Source: Diadophis punctatus similis (lineage: Eukaryota; Chordata; Lepidosauria; Squamata; Dipsadidae). From it: a stretch of DNA of 64,000 bases. The notes beneath the pieces are model-generated. The model did not search any database and was not told the origin of the DNA. It was given only the letters and a program-made list of their open reading frames with translations. Both the position numbers and the translations under genes were made by a program. Positions 9,782-23,455 of this stretch are shown piece after piece (the stretch's first letter is position 1; each line of letters begins with the position of its first letter). Location: assembly GCA_023053685.1 (NCBI GenBank), contig JALIGW010000061.1, positions 3,304,001 to 3,368,000 on the forward strand, written 5' to 3'.

Positions 9782-12745
9782 CAAACTATAATGGGATGAC
9801 GTTTTTTCCCCCAGAAACTAACAAGTCTCAGCCAGGAGCTCCACCCACAGCTTCTGTGAATTCAAACTACAATGGATTGAGGTTTGTTCCCCCAGATACT
9901 CACAGGTCTCAGCCAGGAACTCCACCCCCAGCTTCTGTGAATTCAAACTACAATGGAGTGAGGTTTGTTCCCCCAGATACTCACGGGTCTCAGCCAGGAA
10001 CTCCACGCCCAGCATCTGTGAATTCAAACTACAATGGAGTGAGGTTTTGTTCCCCCAGATACTCACAGGTCTCAGCCAAGAACTCCACCCCCAGCTTCTG
10101 TGAATTCAAACTACAATGGAGTGAGGTTTTTCCCCCCCAGATACTCACAGGTCTCAGCAAGGACCTCCACCCCCAGCTTTTGTGAATTCAAACTACAATG
10201 GAGTGAGGTTTTCCCGCCGATACTCACAGGTCTCAGCCAGGAACTCCACCCCCAGCTTCTGTGAATTCAAACTACAATGGAGTGAGGTTTTTCCCCCCAG
10301 ATACTCACAGGTCTCAGCCAGGAACTCCACGACAAGCTTCTGTGAATTCAAACTACAATGCAGCGAGGTTTTTCCCCCCAGATACTCACAAGTCTCATCC
10401 AGGAACTCCACCCCCAGCTTCTGTGAATTCAAACTACAATGGATTGAGGTTTTGTCCCCCAGATACTCACACGTCTCAGCCAGGAACTCCACCAACAGCT
10501 TCTGTGAATTCAAACTACAATGGAGTGAGGTTTTTTCCCCGAGATACTAACAAGTCTCAGCCAGGAACTCCACCCGCAGCTTCTGTGAATTCAAACTACA
10601 ATGGAGTGAGGTTTCTTCCCCCAGATACTCACAGGTCTCAGCAAGGACCTCCACCCCCAGCTTTTGTGAATTCAAACTACAATGGAGTGAGGTTTTCCCG
10701 CCGATACTCACAGGTCTCAGCCAGGAACTCCACCCCCAGCTTCTGTGAATTCAAACTACAATGGAGTGAGGTTTGTTCCCCCAGATACTCACAGGTCTCA
10801 GCCAGGAACTCCACCCCCAGCTTCTGTGAATTCAAACTACAATGGAGGGAGGTCCCCCCCCCCGATACTCACAGGTCTCAGCCAGGAACTCCACTCCCAG
10901 CTTCTGTGAAATCAAACTACAATGTAGTGAGGTTTCTTCCCCCACATACTCACAGGTCTCAGCCAGGAACTCCACCCCCAGCTTCTGTGAATTCAAACTA
11001 CAATGGAGTGAGGTTTGTTCCCCCAGATACTCACAGGTCTCAGCCAGGAAATCCACCCCCAGCTTCTGTGAATTCAAACTACAATGGAGTGAGGTTTTCT
11101 TTCCCCAGAAACTCACAGGTATCAGCCAGGAACTCCACCCCAGCTTCGGTGAATTGAAACTACAATGCAGTGAGTTTTTTTCCCCAGATACTCACAGGTC
11201 TCAGCCAGGAACTCCACCCCCAGCATCTGTGAATTCAAACTACAATGGAGTGAGGTTTTGTTCCCCCAGATACTCACAGGTCTCAGCCAACAACTCCAAC
11301 CCCAGCTTCTGTGAATTCAAACTAGAATGGAGGGAGGTTCCCCCCCCCGTTACTCACAGGTCTCAGCCAGGAACTCCACTCCCAGCTTCTGTGAAATCAA
11401 ATTACAATGGAGTGAGGTTTTTTCCCCAGATACTCACAGGTCTTAGCCAGGAACTCCACCCCCAGCTTCTCTGAATTCAAACTACAATGCAGTGAGGTTT
11501 TGTTTCCCCAGATACTCACAGGTCTCAGCCAGGAACTCCACCCCCAGCTTCTGTGAATTCAAACTACAATGGAGTGAAGTGTTTCCCCCGAGATACTCAC
11601 AGGTATCAGCCAGGAACTCCACCCCAGCTTCTGTGAATTGAAACTACAATGCAGTGAGGTTTTCCCGCCCAGATACTCACAAGCCTCAGCCAGGAATTCC
11701 ACCCCCAGCTTCTGTGAATTCAAACTAAAATGGATTGAGGTTTTTCTCCCAGATACTCACAGGTCTCAGCCAGGAACTCCACCCCCAGCTTCTGTGAATT
11801 CAAACTGCAATGGAGTGAGGTTTTTTCCCCCAGATACTAACAGGTCTCACCCAAGAACTCCACCCCCAGCTTCTGTGAATTCAAACTACAATGGATTGAG
11901 GTTTTGTTCCCCCAGATACTCACAGGTCTCAGCCAGGAACTCCACTCCCAGCTTCTGTGAATTCAAACTATAATGGGATGTCGTTTTTTCCCCCAGAAAC
12001 TAACAAGTCTCAGCCAGGAGCTCCATCCCCAGCTTCTGTGAATTCAAACTACAATGGATTGAGGTTTGTTCCCCCAGATACTCACAGGTCTCAGCCAGGA
12101 ACTCCACCCCCAGCTTCTGTGAATTCAAACTACAATGGAGTGAAGTGTTTCCTCCGAGATACTCACAGGTATCAGCCAGGAACTCCACCCCAGCTTCTGT
12201 GAATTGAAATTACAATGCAGTGATGTTTTTTTCCCAGATACTCACAGGTCTCAGCCAGGAACTCCACCCCCAGCATCTGTGAATTCAAACTACAATGGAG
12301 TGAGGTTTTGTTCCCCCAGATACTCACAGGTCTCAGCCAAGAACTCCACCCTCAGCTTCTGTGAATTCAAACTACAATGGAGTGAGGTTTTTCCCCCCCA
12401 GATACTCACAGGTCTCAGCAAGGACCTCCACCCCCAGCTTTTGTGAATTCAAACTACAATGGAGTGAGGTTTTCCCGCCGATACTCACAGGTCTCAGCCA
12501 GGAACTCCACCCCCAGCTTCTGTGAATTCAAACTACAATGGAGTGAGGTTTTTCCCCCCAGATACTCACAGGTCTCAGCCAGGAACTCCACGCCAAGCTT
12601 CTGTGAATTCAAACTACAATGCAGCGAGGTTTTTCCCCCCAGATACTCACAAGTCTCATCCAGGAACTCCACCCCCAGCTTCTGTGAATTCAAACTACAA
12701 TGGATTGAGGTTTTGTCCCCCAGATACTCACACGTCTCAGCCAGG
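9782..12745. repeat. Higher-order block A, copy 3 (~2.96 kb)
   Basis: This is the third copy of the order described for block A, matching copy 2 at 4,444-4,445 bp. It carries small private changes such as CCACCCTCAGC near 12,350 and TTTGTTTCCCC near 11,503. It ends with CACACGTCTC and CCACCAACAGC, then continues into the same extension that follows copy 1, so copies 1 and 3 share the longer right flank. Confidence 0.85.
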
Positions 12746-13883
12746 AACTCCACCAACAGCTTCTGTGAATTCAAACTACAATGGAGTGAGGTTTTTTCCC
12801 CGAGATACTAACAAGTCTCAGCCAGGAACTCCACCCGCAGCTTCTGTGAATTCAAACTACAATGGAGTGAGGTTTCTTCCCCCAGATACTCACAGGTCTC
12901 AGCCAGGAACTCCACGCCCAGCTTCTGTGAATTCAAACTACAATGTAGTGAGGTTTGTTCCCCCAGATACTCACAGGTCTCAGCCAGGAATTCCACCCCC
13001 AGCTTCTGTGAATTCAAACTACAATGGAGTGAGGTTTGTTCCCTCAGATACTCACAGGTCTCAGCCAGGAACTCCACCCCCAGTTTCTGTGAATTCAAAC
13101 TACAATGGAGTGAAGTTTTTCCCCCCAGATACTCACAGGTATCAGCCAGGAACTCCACCCCAGCTTCTGTGAATTGAAACTACAATGCAGTGAGGTTTTT
13201 CTCCCAGATACACACAGGACTCAGCCAAGAACTCCACCCACAGCTTCTGTGAATTCAAACTACAATGGAGTGAGGTTCCCCCCCCCGATACTCACAGGTC
13301 TCAGCCAGGAACTCCACCCCCAGCTTCTGTGAAATCAAACAAAAATTGAGTGAGGTTTTTTTCCCAGATACTCACAGGTCTTAGCCAGGAACTCCACCCC
13401 CAGCTTCTGTGAATTCAAACTACAATGCAGTGAGGTTTTGTTCCCCCAGAAACTCACAGGTCTCAGCCAGGAACTCCACCCCCAGCTTCTGTGAATTCAA
13501 ACTACGATGGAGTGAAGTGTTTCCCCCGAGATACTCACAGGTATCAGCCAGGAACTCCACCCCAGCTTCTGTGAATTGAAACTACAATGCAGTGAGGTTT
13601 TCCTGCCCAGATACTCACAAGCCTCAGCCAGGAATTCCACCCCCAGCTTCTGTGAATTCAAACTAAAATGGATTGAGGTTTTTCTCCCAGATACTCACAG
13701 GTCTCAGCCAGGAACTCCACCCCCAGCTTCTGTGAATTCAAACTGCAATGGAGTGAGGTTTTTTCCCCCAGATACTAACAGGTCTCACCCAAGAACTCCA
13801 CCCCCAGCTTCTGTGAATTCAAACTACAATGGATTGAGGTTTTGTTCCCCCAGATACTCACAGGTCTCAGCCAGGAACTCCAC
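12746..13883. repeat. Linker section after block A copy 3
   Basis: The first half repeats 4,827-5,337. From about 13,174 it follows the order of 1,211-1,950 (ACACACAGG, poly-C, AAATCAAACAAAAATTG, TGCAGTGAGG, AAGTGTTTCCCCCGAG, AAGCCTC, AACTAAAATGG, AACTGCAATGG). Private changes are AACTACGATGG near 13,500 (shared with 38,400) and TTTTCCTGCCC near 13,601, which removes the CpG. It contains no gene. Confidence 0.8.
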
Positions 13884-16800
13884 TCCCAGCTTCTGTGAAT
13901 TCAAACTATAATGGGATGACGTTTCCCCCCCCCCCAAAACTAACACGTCTCAGCCAGGAGCTCCACCCACAGCTTCTGTGAATTCAAACTACAATGGATT
14001 GAGGTTTTTTCCCCCAGATACTCAAAAGTCTCACCCAGGAACTCCACCAACAGCTTCTGTGAATTCAAACTACAATCGAGTGAGGTTTTGTCCCCCAGAT
14101 ACTCACACGTCTCAGCCAGGAACTCCACCAACAGCTTCTGTGAATTCAAACTACAATGCAGTGAGGTTTTGTTCCCCCAGATACTCACAGGTCTCAGCCA
14201 GGAACTCCACCCCCAGCTTCTGTGAATTCAAACTACAATGGAGTGAAGTGTTTCCCCCGAGATACTCACAGGTATCAGCCAGGAACTCCACCTCAGCTTC
14301 TGTGAATTGAAACTACAATGCAGTGAGGTTTTCCCGCCCAGATACTCACAAGCCTCAGCCAGGAATTCCACCCCCAGCTTCTGTGAATTCAAACTAAAAT
14401 GGATTGAGGTTTTTCTCCCAGATACTCACAGGTCTCAGCCAGGAACTCCACCCCCAGCTTCTGTGAATTCAAACTATAATGGGATGTCGTTTTTCCCCCC
14501 AGAAACTAACAAGTCTCAGCCAGGAGCTCCACCCCCAGCTTCTGTGAATTCAAACTACAATGGATTGAGGTTTGTTCCCCCAGATACTCACAGGTCTCAG
14601 CCAGGAACTCCACCCCCAGCTTCTGTGAATTCAAAGTACAATGGAGTGAGGTTTGTTCCCCCAGATACTCACGGGTCTCAGCCAGGAACTCCACGCCCAG
14701 CTTCTGTGAATTGAAACTACAATGGAGTGAGGTTTGTTCCCCCAGATACTCACAGGTCTCAGCCAGGAACTCCACCCCCAGCTTCTGTGAATTCAAACTA
14801 CAATGGAGTGAAGTGTTTCCCCCGAGATACTCACAGGTATCAGCCAGGAACTCCACCCCAGCTTCTGTGAATTGAAATTACAATGCAGTGAGGTTTTTTT
14901 CCCAGATACTCACAGGTCTCAGCCAGGAACTCCACCCCCAGCATCTGTGAATTCAAACTACAATGGAGTGAGGTTTTGTTCCCCCAGATACTCACAGGTC
15001 TCAGCCAAGAACTCCACCCCCAGCTTCTGTGAATTCAAACTACAATGGAGTGAGGTTTCCCCCCCCCCAGATACTCACAGGTCTCAGCAAGGACCTCCAC
15101 CCCCAGCTTTTGTGAATTCAAACTACAATGGAGTGAGGTTTTCCCGCCGATACTCACAGGTCTCAGCCAGGAACTCCACCCCCAGCTTCTGTGAATTCAA
15201 ACTACAATGGAGTGAGGTTTTTCCCCCCAGATACTCACAGGTCTCAGCCAGGAACTCCACCCCCAGCTTCTGTGAATTCAAACTACAATGGATTGAGGTT
15301 TTGTCCCCCAGATACTCACACGTCTCAGCCAGGAACTCCACCAACAGCTTCTGTGAATTCAAACTACAATGGAGTGAGGTTTTTTCCCCGAGATACTAAC
15401 AAGTCTCAGCCAGGAACTCCACCCGCAGCTTCTGTGAATTCAAACTACAATGCAGCGAGGTTTTTCCCCCCAGATACTCACAAGTCTCATCCAGGAACTC
15501 CACCCCCAGCTTCTGTGAATTCAAACTACAATGGATTGAGGTTTTGTCCCCCAGATACTCACACGTCTCAGCCAGGAACTCCACCAACAGCTTCTGTGAA
15601 TTCAAACTACAATGGAGTGAGGTTTTTTCCCCGAGATACTAACAAGTCTCAGCCAGGAACTCCACCCGCAGCTTCTGTGAATTCAAACTACAATGGAGTG
15701 AGGTTTCTTCCCCCAGATACTCACAGGTCTCAGCCAGGAACTCCACGCCCAGCTTCTGTGAATTCAAACTACAATGTAGTGAGGTTTGTTCCCCCAGATA
15801 CTCACAGGTCTCAGCCAGGAACTCCACCCCCAGCTTCTGTGAATTCAAACTACAATGGAGTGAGGTTTGTTCCCTCAGATCCTCACAGGTCTCAGCCAGG
15901 AACTCCACCCCCAGTTTCTGTGAATTCAAACTACAATGGAGTGAGGTTTTTCCCCCCAGATACTCACAGGTATCAGCCAGGAACTCCACCCCAGCTTCTG
16001 TGAATTGAAACTACAATGCAGTGAGGTTTTTCTCCCAGATACACACAGGTCTCAGCCAAGAACTCCACCCACAGCTTCTGTGAATTCAAACTACAATGGA
16101 GTGAGGTTCCCCCCCCCCGATACTCACAGGTCTCAGCCAGGAACTACACCCCCAGCTTCTGTGAAATCAAACAAAAATTGAGTGAGGTTTTTTTCCCAGA
16201 TACTCACAGGTCTTAGCCAGGAACTCCACCCCCAGCTTCTGTGAATTCAAACTACAATGCAGTGAGATTTTGTTCCCCCAGATACTCACAGGTCTCAGCC
16301 AGGAACTCCACCCCCAGCTTCTGTGAATTCAAACTACAATGGAGTGAAGTGTTTCCCCCGAGATACTCACAGGTATCAGCCAGGAACTCCACCCCAGCTT
16401 CTGTGAATTGAAACTACAATGCAGTGAGGTTTTCCCGCCCAGATACTCACAAGCCTCAGCCAGGAATTCCACCCCCAGCTTCTGTGAATTCAAACTAAAA
16501 TGGATTGAGGTTTTTCTCCCAGATAATCACAGGTCTCAGCCAGGAACTCCACCCCCAGCTTCTGTGAATTCAAACTACAATGGAGTGAGGTTTTTTCCCC
16601 CAGATACTAACAGGTCTCACCCAAGAACTCCACCCCCAGCTTCTGTGAATTCAAACTACAATGGATTGAGGTTTTGTTCCCCCAGATACTCACAGGTCTC
16701 AGCCAGGAACTCCACTCCCAGCTTCTGTGAATTCAAACTATAATGGGATGACGTTTTTTCCCCCAGTAACTAACAAGTCTCAGCCAGGAGCTCCACCCAC

Positions 16801-18730
16801 AGCTTCTGTGAATTCAAACTACAATGGATTGAGGTTTGTTCCCCCAGATACTCACAGGTCTCAGCCAGGAACTCCACCCCCAGCTTCTGTGAATTCAAAC
16901 TACAATGGAGTGAGGTTTGTTCCCCCAGATACTCACGGGTCTCAGCCAGGAACTCCACGCCCAGCTTCTGTGAATTGAAACTACAATGGAGTGAGGTTTG
17001 TTCCCCCAGATACTCACAGGTCTCAGCCAGGAACTCCACCCCCAGCTTCTGTGAATTCAAACTACAATGGAGTGAAGTGTTTCCCCCGAGATACTCACAG
17101 GTATCAGCCAGGAACTCCACCCCAGCTTCTGTGAATTGAAACTACAATGCAGTGAGGTTTTTTTCCCAGATACTCACAGGTCTCAGCTAGGAACTCCACC
17201 CCCAGCATCTGTGAATTCAAACTACAATGGAGTGAGGTTTTGTTCCCCCAGATACTCACAGGTCTCAGCCTAGAACTCCACCCCCAGCTTCTGTGAATTC
17301 AAACTACAATGGAGTGAGGTTCCCCCCCCCAGATACTCACAGGTCTCAGCAAGGACCTCCACCCCCAGCTTTTGTGAATTCAAACTACAATGGAGTGAGG
17401 TTTTCCCGCCGATACTCACAGGTCTCAGCCAGGAACCCCACCCCCAGCTTCTGTGAATTCAAACTACAATGGAGTGAGGTTTGTTCCCCCAGATACTCAC
17501 AGGTCTCAGCCAGGAACTCCACCCCCAGCTTCTGTGAATTCAAACTACAATGGAGGGAGGTCCCCCCCCGATACTCACAGGTCTCAGCCAGGAACTCCAC
17601 TCCCAGCTTCTGTGAAATCAATCTACAATGTAGTGAGGTTTCTTCCCCCAGATACTCACAGGTCTCAGCCAGGAACTCCACCCCCAGCTTCTGTGAATTC
17701 AAACTACAATGGAGTGAGGTTTGTTCCCCCAGATACTCACAGGTCCCAGCCAGGAAATCCACCCCCAGCTTCTGTGAATTCAAACTACAATGGAGTGAGG
17801 TTTTCTTTCCCCAGAAACTCACAGGTATCAGCCAGGAACTCCACCCCAGCTTCGGTGAATTGAAACTACAATGCAGTGAGTTTTTTTCCCCAGATACTCA
17901 CAGGTCTCAGCCAGGAACTCCACCCCCAGCATCTGTGAATTCAAACTACAATGGAGTGAGGTTTTGTTCCCCCAGATACTCACAGGTCTCAGCCAAGAAC
18001 TCCAACCCCAGCTTCTGTGAATTCAAACTAGAATGGAGGGAGGTTCCCCCCCCCCGTTACTCACAGGTCTCAGCCAGGAACTCCACTCCCAGCTTCTGTG
18101 AAATCAAACTACAATGCAGTGAGGTTTTGTTCCCCCAGATACTCACAGGTCTCAGCCAGGAACTCCACCCCCAGCTTCTGTGAATTCAAACTACAATGGA
18201 GTGAAGTGTTTCCCCCGAGATACTCACAGGTATCAGCCAGGAACTCCACCCCAGCTTCTGTGAATTGAAACTACAATGCAGTGAGGTTTTCCCGCCCAGA
18301 TACTCACAAGCCTCAGCCAGGAATTCCACCCCCAGCTTCTGTGAATTCAAACTAAAATGGATTGAGGTTTTTCTCCCAGATACTCACAGGTCTCAGCCAG
18401 GAAATCCACCCCCAGCTTCTGTGAATTCAAACTGCAATGGAGTGAGGTTTTTTCCCCCAGATACACACCTGTCTCAGCCAGGAACTCCACCCCCAGCTTC
18501 TGTGAATTCAAACTACAATGCAGTGAGGTTTCCCCCCCCCAGATACTCACAGGTCTCAGCAAGGACCTCCACCCCCAGCTTTTGTGAATTTAAACTACAA
18601 TGGGGTGAGGTTCCCCCCCCATACTCACAGGTCTCAGCCAGGAACTCCACCCCCAGCTTCTGTGAATTCAAACTACAATGGAGTGAGGTTTTTTTCCCAG
18701 ATACTCACAGGTCTCAGCCAGGAACTCCAC
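13884..18730. repeat. Higher-order block C, copy 1 (~4.85 kb, ~60 monomers)
   Basis: It matches 18,731-23,455 at offsets of 4,847-4,853, and copy 2 starts where copy 1 ends, so this is a head-to-tail duplication. Entry markers are CCACTCCCAGC, GGGATGACGTTT, a long poly-C run and AAAACTAACAC. Compared with copy 2 it has one extra GGGATGTCG monomer near 14,475-14,555 and lacks one monomer near 15,240. It contains the 3-monomer duplication at 15,279-15,764. Confidence 0.85.
15279..15764. repeat. Local duplication of a 3-monomer (243 bp) unit
   Basis: The trio CACACGTCTC/CCACCAAC, CCGAGATACTAACAAG/CCCGCAGC and TGCAGCGAGG/CTCATCCAGG occurs first at 15,279-15,521. At 15,522-15,764 the first two members repeat in the same order, but the third is replaced by the TTCTTCCCCCAG monomer. 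The offset is exactly 243 bp (3 x 81). The same doubling is present in block C copy 2 near 20,130-20,610, so it predates the 4.85 kb duplication. Confidence 0.8.
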
Positions 18731-21700
18731 TCCCAGCTTCTGTGAATTCAAACTATAATGGGATGACGTTTCCCCCCCCCCCAAAACTAACACATCTCAG
18801 CCAGGAGCTCCACCCACAGCTTCTGTGAATTCAAACTACAATGGATTGAGGTTTTTTCCCCCAGATACTCAAAAGTCTCACCCAGGAACTCCACCAACAG
18901 CTTCTGTGAATTCAAACTACAATCGAGTGAGGTTTTGTCCCCCAGATACTCACACGTCTCAGCCAGGAACTCCACCAACAGCTTCTGTGAATTCAAACTA
19001 CAATGCAGTGAGGTTTTGTTCCCCCAGATACTCACAGGTCTCAGCCAGGAACTCCACCCCCAGCTTCTGTGAATTCAAACTACAATGGAGTGAAGTGTTT
19101 CCCCCGAGATACTCACAGGTATCAGCCAGGAACTCCACCTCAGCTTCTGTGAATTGAAACTACAATGCAGTGAGGTTTTCCCGCCCAGATACTCACAAGC
19201 CTAAGCCAGGAATTCCACCCCCAGCTTCTGTGAATTCAAACTAAAATGGATTGAGGTTTTTCTCCCAGATACTCACAGGTCTCAGCCAGGAACTCCACCC
19301 CCAGCTTCTGTGAATTCAAACTACAATGGATTGAGGTTTGTTCCCCCAGATACTCACAGGTCTCAGCCAGGAACTCCACCCCCAGCTTCTGTGAATTCAA
19401 AGTACAATGGAGTGAGGTTTGTTCCCCCAGATACTCACGGGTCTCAGCCAGGAACTCCACGCCCAGCTTCTGTGAATTGAAACTACAATGGAGTGAGGTT
19501 TGTTCCCCCAGATACTCACAGGTCTCAGCCAGGAACTCCACCCCCAGCTTCTGTGAATTCAAACTACAATGGAGTGAAGTGTTTCCCCCGAGATACTCAC
19601 AGGTATCAGCCAGGAACTCCACCCCAGCTTCTGTGAATTGAAATTACAATGCAGTGAGGTTTTTTTCCCAGATACTCACAGGTCTCAGCCAGGAACTCCA
19701 CCCCCAGCATCTGTGAATTCAAACTACAATGGAGTGAGGTTTTGTTCCCCCAGATACTCACAGGTCTCAGCCAAGAACTCCACCCCCAGCTTCTGTGAAT
19801 TCAAACTACAATGGAGTGAGGTTTCCCCCCCCCCCCCAGATACTCACAGGTCTCAGCAAGGACCTCCACCCCCAGCTTTTGTGAATTCAAACTACAATGG
19901 AGTGAGGTTTTCCCGCCGATACTCACAGGTCTCAGCCAGGAACTCCACCCCCAGCTTCTGTGAATTCAAACTACAATGGAGTGAGGTTTTTCCCCCCAGA
20001 TACTAACAAGTCTCATCCAGGAGCTCCACCCCTAGCTTCTGTGAATTCAAACTACAATGGAGTGAGGTTTGTTCCCCCAGATACTCACAGGTCTCAGCCA
20101 GGAACTCCACCCCCAGCTTCTGTGAATTCAAACTACAATGGATTGAGGTTTTGTCCCCCAGATACTCACACGTCTCAGCCAGGAACTCCACCAACAGCTT
20201 CTGTGAATTCAAACTACAATGGAGTGAGGTTTTTTCCCCGAGATACTAACAAGTCTCAGCCAGGAACTCCACCCGCAGCTTCTGTGAATTCAAACTACAA
20301 TGCAGCGAGGTTTTTCCCCCCAGATACTCACAAGTCTCATCCAGGAACTCCACCCCCAGCTTCTGTGAATTCAAACTACAATGGATTGAGGTTTTGTCCC
20401 CCAGATACTCACACGTCTCAGCCAGGAACTCCACCAACAGCTTCTGTGAATTCAAACTACAATGGAGTGAGGTTTTTTCCCCGAGATACTAACAAGTCTC
20501 AGCCAGGAACTCCACCCGCAGCTTCTGTGAATTCAAACTACAATGGAGTGAGGTTTCTTCCCCCAGATACTCACAGGTCTCAGCCAGGAACTCCACGCCC
20601 AGCTTCTGTGAATTCAAACTACAATGTAGTGAGGTTTGTTCCCCCAGATACTCACAGGTCTCAGCCAGGAACTCCACCCCCAGCTTCTGTGAATTCAAAC
20701 TACAATGGAGTGAGGTTTGTTCCCTCAGATCCTCACAGGTCTCAGCCAGGAACTCCACCCCCAGTTTCTGTGAATTCAAACTACAATGGAGTGAGGTTTT
20801 TCCCCCCAGATACTCACAGGTATCAGCCAGGAACTCCACCCCAGCTTCTGTGAATTGAAACTACAATGCAGTGAGGTTTTTCTCCCAGATACACACAGGT
20901 CTCAGCCAAGAACTCCACCCACAGCTTCTGTGAATTCAAACTACAATGGAGTGAGGTTCCCCCCCCCCGATACTCACAGGTCTCAGCCAGGAACTCCACC
21001 CCCAGCTTCTGTGAAATCAAACAAAAATTGAGTGAGGTTTTTTTCCCAGATACTCACAGGTCTTAGCCAGGAACTCCACCCCCAGCTTCTGTGAATTCAA
21101 ACTACAATGCAGTGAGATTTTGTTCCCCCAGATACTCACAGGTCTCAGCCAGGAACTCCACCCCCAGCTTCTGTGAATTCAAACTACAATGGAGTGAAGT
21201 GTTTCCCCCGAGATACTCACAGGTATCAGCCAGGAACTCCACCCCAGCTTCTGTGAATTGAAACTACAATGCAGTGAGGTTTTCCCGCCCAGATACTCAC
21301 AAGCCTCAGCCAGGAATTCCACCCCCAGCTTCTGTGAATTCAAACTAAAATGGATTGAGGTTTTTCTCCCAGATAATCACAGGTCTCAGCCAGGAACTCC
21401 ACCCCCAGCTTCTGTGAATTCAAACTACAATGGAGTGAGTTTTTTTTCCCCAGATACTAACAGGTCTCACCCAAGAACTCCACCCCCAGCTTCTGTGAAT
21501 TCAAACTACAATGGATTGAGGTTTTGTTCCCCCAGATACTCACAGGTCTCAGCCAGGAACTCCACTCCCAGCTTCTGTGAATTCAAACTATAATGGGATG
21601 ACGTTTTTTCCCCCAGTAACTAACAAGTCTCAGCCAGGAGCTCCACCCACAGCTTCTGTGAATTCAAACTACAATGGATTGAGGTTTGTTCCCCCAGATA

Positions 21701-23455
21701 CTCACAGGTCTCAGCCAGGAACTCCACCCCCAGCTTCTGTGAATTCAAACTACAATGGAGTGAGGTTTGTTCCCCCAGATACTCACGGGTCTCAGCCAGG
21801 AACTCCACGCCCAGCTTCTGTGAATTGAAACTACAATGGAGTGAGGTTTGTTCCCCCAGATACTCACAGGTCTCAGCCAGGAACTCCACCCCCAGCTTCT
21901 GTGAATTCAAACTACAATGGAGTGAAGTGTTTCCCCCGAGATACTCACAGGTATCAGCCAGGAACTCCACCCCAGCTTCTGTGAATTGAAACTACAATGC
22001 AGTGAGGTTTTTTTCCCAGATACTCACAGGTCTCAGCTAGGAACTCCACCCCCAGCATCTGTGAATTCAAACTACAATGGAGTGAGGTTTTGTTCCCCCA
22101 GATACTCACAGGTCTCAGCCTAGAACTCCACCCCCAGCTTCTGTGAATTCAAACTACAATGGAGTGAGGTTTCCCCCCCCCCAGATACTCACAGGTCTCA
22201 GCAAGGACCTCCACCCCCAGCTTTTGTGAATTCAAACTACAATGGAGTGAGGTTTTCCCGCCGATACTCACAGGTCTCAGCCAGGAACTCCACCCCCAGC
22301 TTCTGTGAATTCAAACTACAATGGAGTGAGGTTTGTTCCCCCAGATACTCACAGGTCTCAGCCAGGAACTCCACCCCCAGCTTCTGTGAATTCAAACTAC
22401 AATGGAGGGAGGTCCCCCCCCCGATACTCACAGGTCTCAGCCAGGAACTCCACACCCAGCTTCTGTGAAATCAAACTACAATGTAGTGAGGTTTCTTCCC
22501 CCAGATACTCACAGGTCTCAGCCAGGAACTCCACCCCCAGCTTCTGTGAATTCAAACTACAATGGAGTGAGGTTTGTTCCCCCAGATACTCACAGGTCTC
22601 AGCCAGGAAATCCACCCCCAGCTTCTGTGAATTCAAACTACAATGGAGTGAGGTTTTCTTTCCCCAGAAACTCACAGGTATCAGCCAGGAACTCCACCCC
22701 AGCTTCGGTGAATTGAAACTACAATGCAGTGAGTTTTTTTCCCCAGATACTCACAGGTCTCAGCCAGGAACTCCACCCCCAGCATCTGTGAATTCAAACT
22801 ACAATGGAGTGAGGTTTTGTTCCCCCAGATACTCACAGGTCTCAGCCAAGAACTCCAACCCCAGCTTCTGTGAATTCAAACTAGAATGGAGGGAGGTTCC
22901 CCCCCCCCGTTACTCACAGGTCTCAGCCAGGAACTCCACTCCCAGCTTCTGTGAAATCAAACTACAATGCAGTGAGGTTTTGTTCCCCCAGATACTCACA
23001 GGTCTCAGCCAGGAACTCCACCCCCAGCTTCTGTGAATTCAAACTACAATGGAGTGAAGTGTTTCCCCCGAGATACTCACAGGTATCAGCCAGGAACTCC
23101 ACCCCAGCTTCTGTGAATTGAAACTACAATGCAGTGAGGTTTTCCCGCCCAGATACTCACAAGCCTCAGCCAGGAATTCCACCCCCAGCTTCTGTGAATT
23201 CAAACTAAAATGGATTGAGGTTTTTCTCCCAGATACTCACAGGTCTCAGCCAGGAAATCCACCCCCAGCTTCTGTGAATTCAAACTGCAATGGAGTGAGG
23301 TTTTTTCCCCCAGATACACACCTGTCTCAGCCAGGAACTCCACCCCCAGCTTCTGTGAATTCAAACTACAATGCAGTGAGGTTTCCCCCCCCAGATACTC
23401 ACAGGTCTCAGCAAGGACCTCCACCCCCAGCTTTTGTGAATTCAAACTACAATGG
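18731..23455. repeat. Higher-order block C, copy 2 (~4.7 kb)
   Basis: This is the second tandem copy of block C. It shares private variants with copy 1: GGTCTCAGCTAGG (17,180 and 22,030), AGCCTAGAACTCC (17,270 and 22,117) and AGATAATCACAGG (16,523 and 21,373). It differs by loss of the GGGATGTCG monomer after 19,300, gain of one monomer with CCACCCCTAGC near 20,026, and TGAGTTTTTTTTCCCC near 21,437. The match ends near 23,455, where poly-C/GGGGTGAGG is replaced by a T7 tract. Confidence 0.85.
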
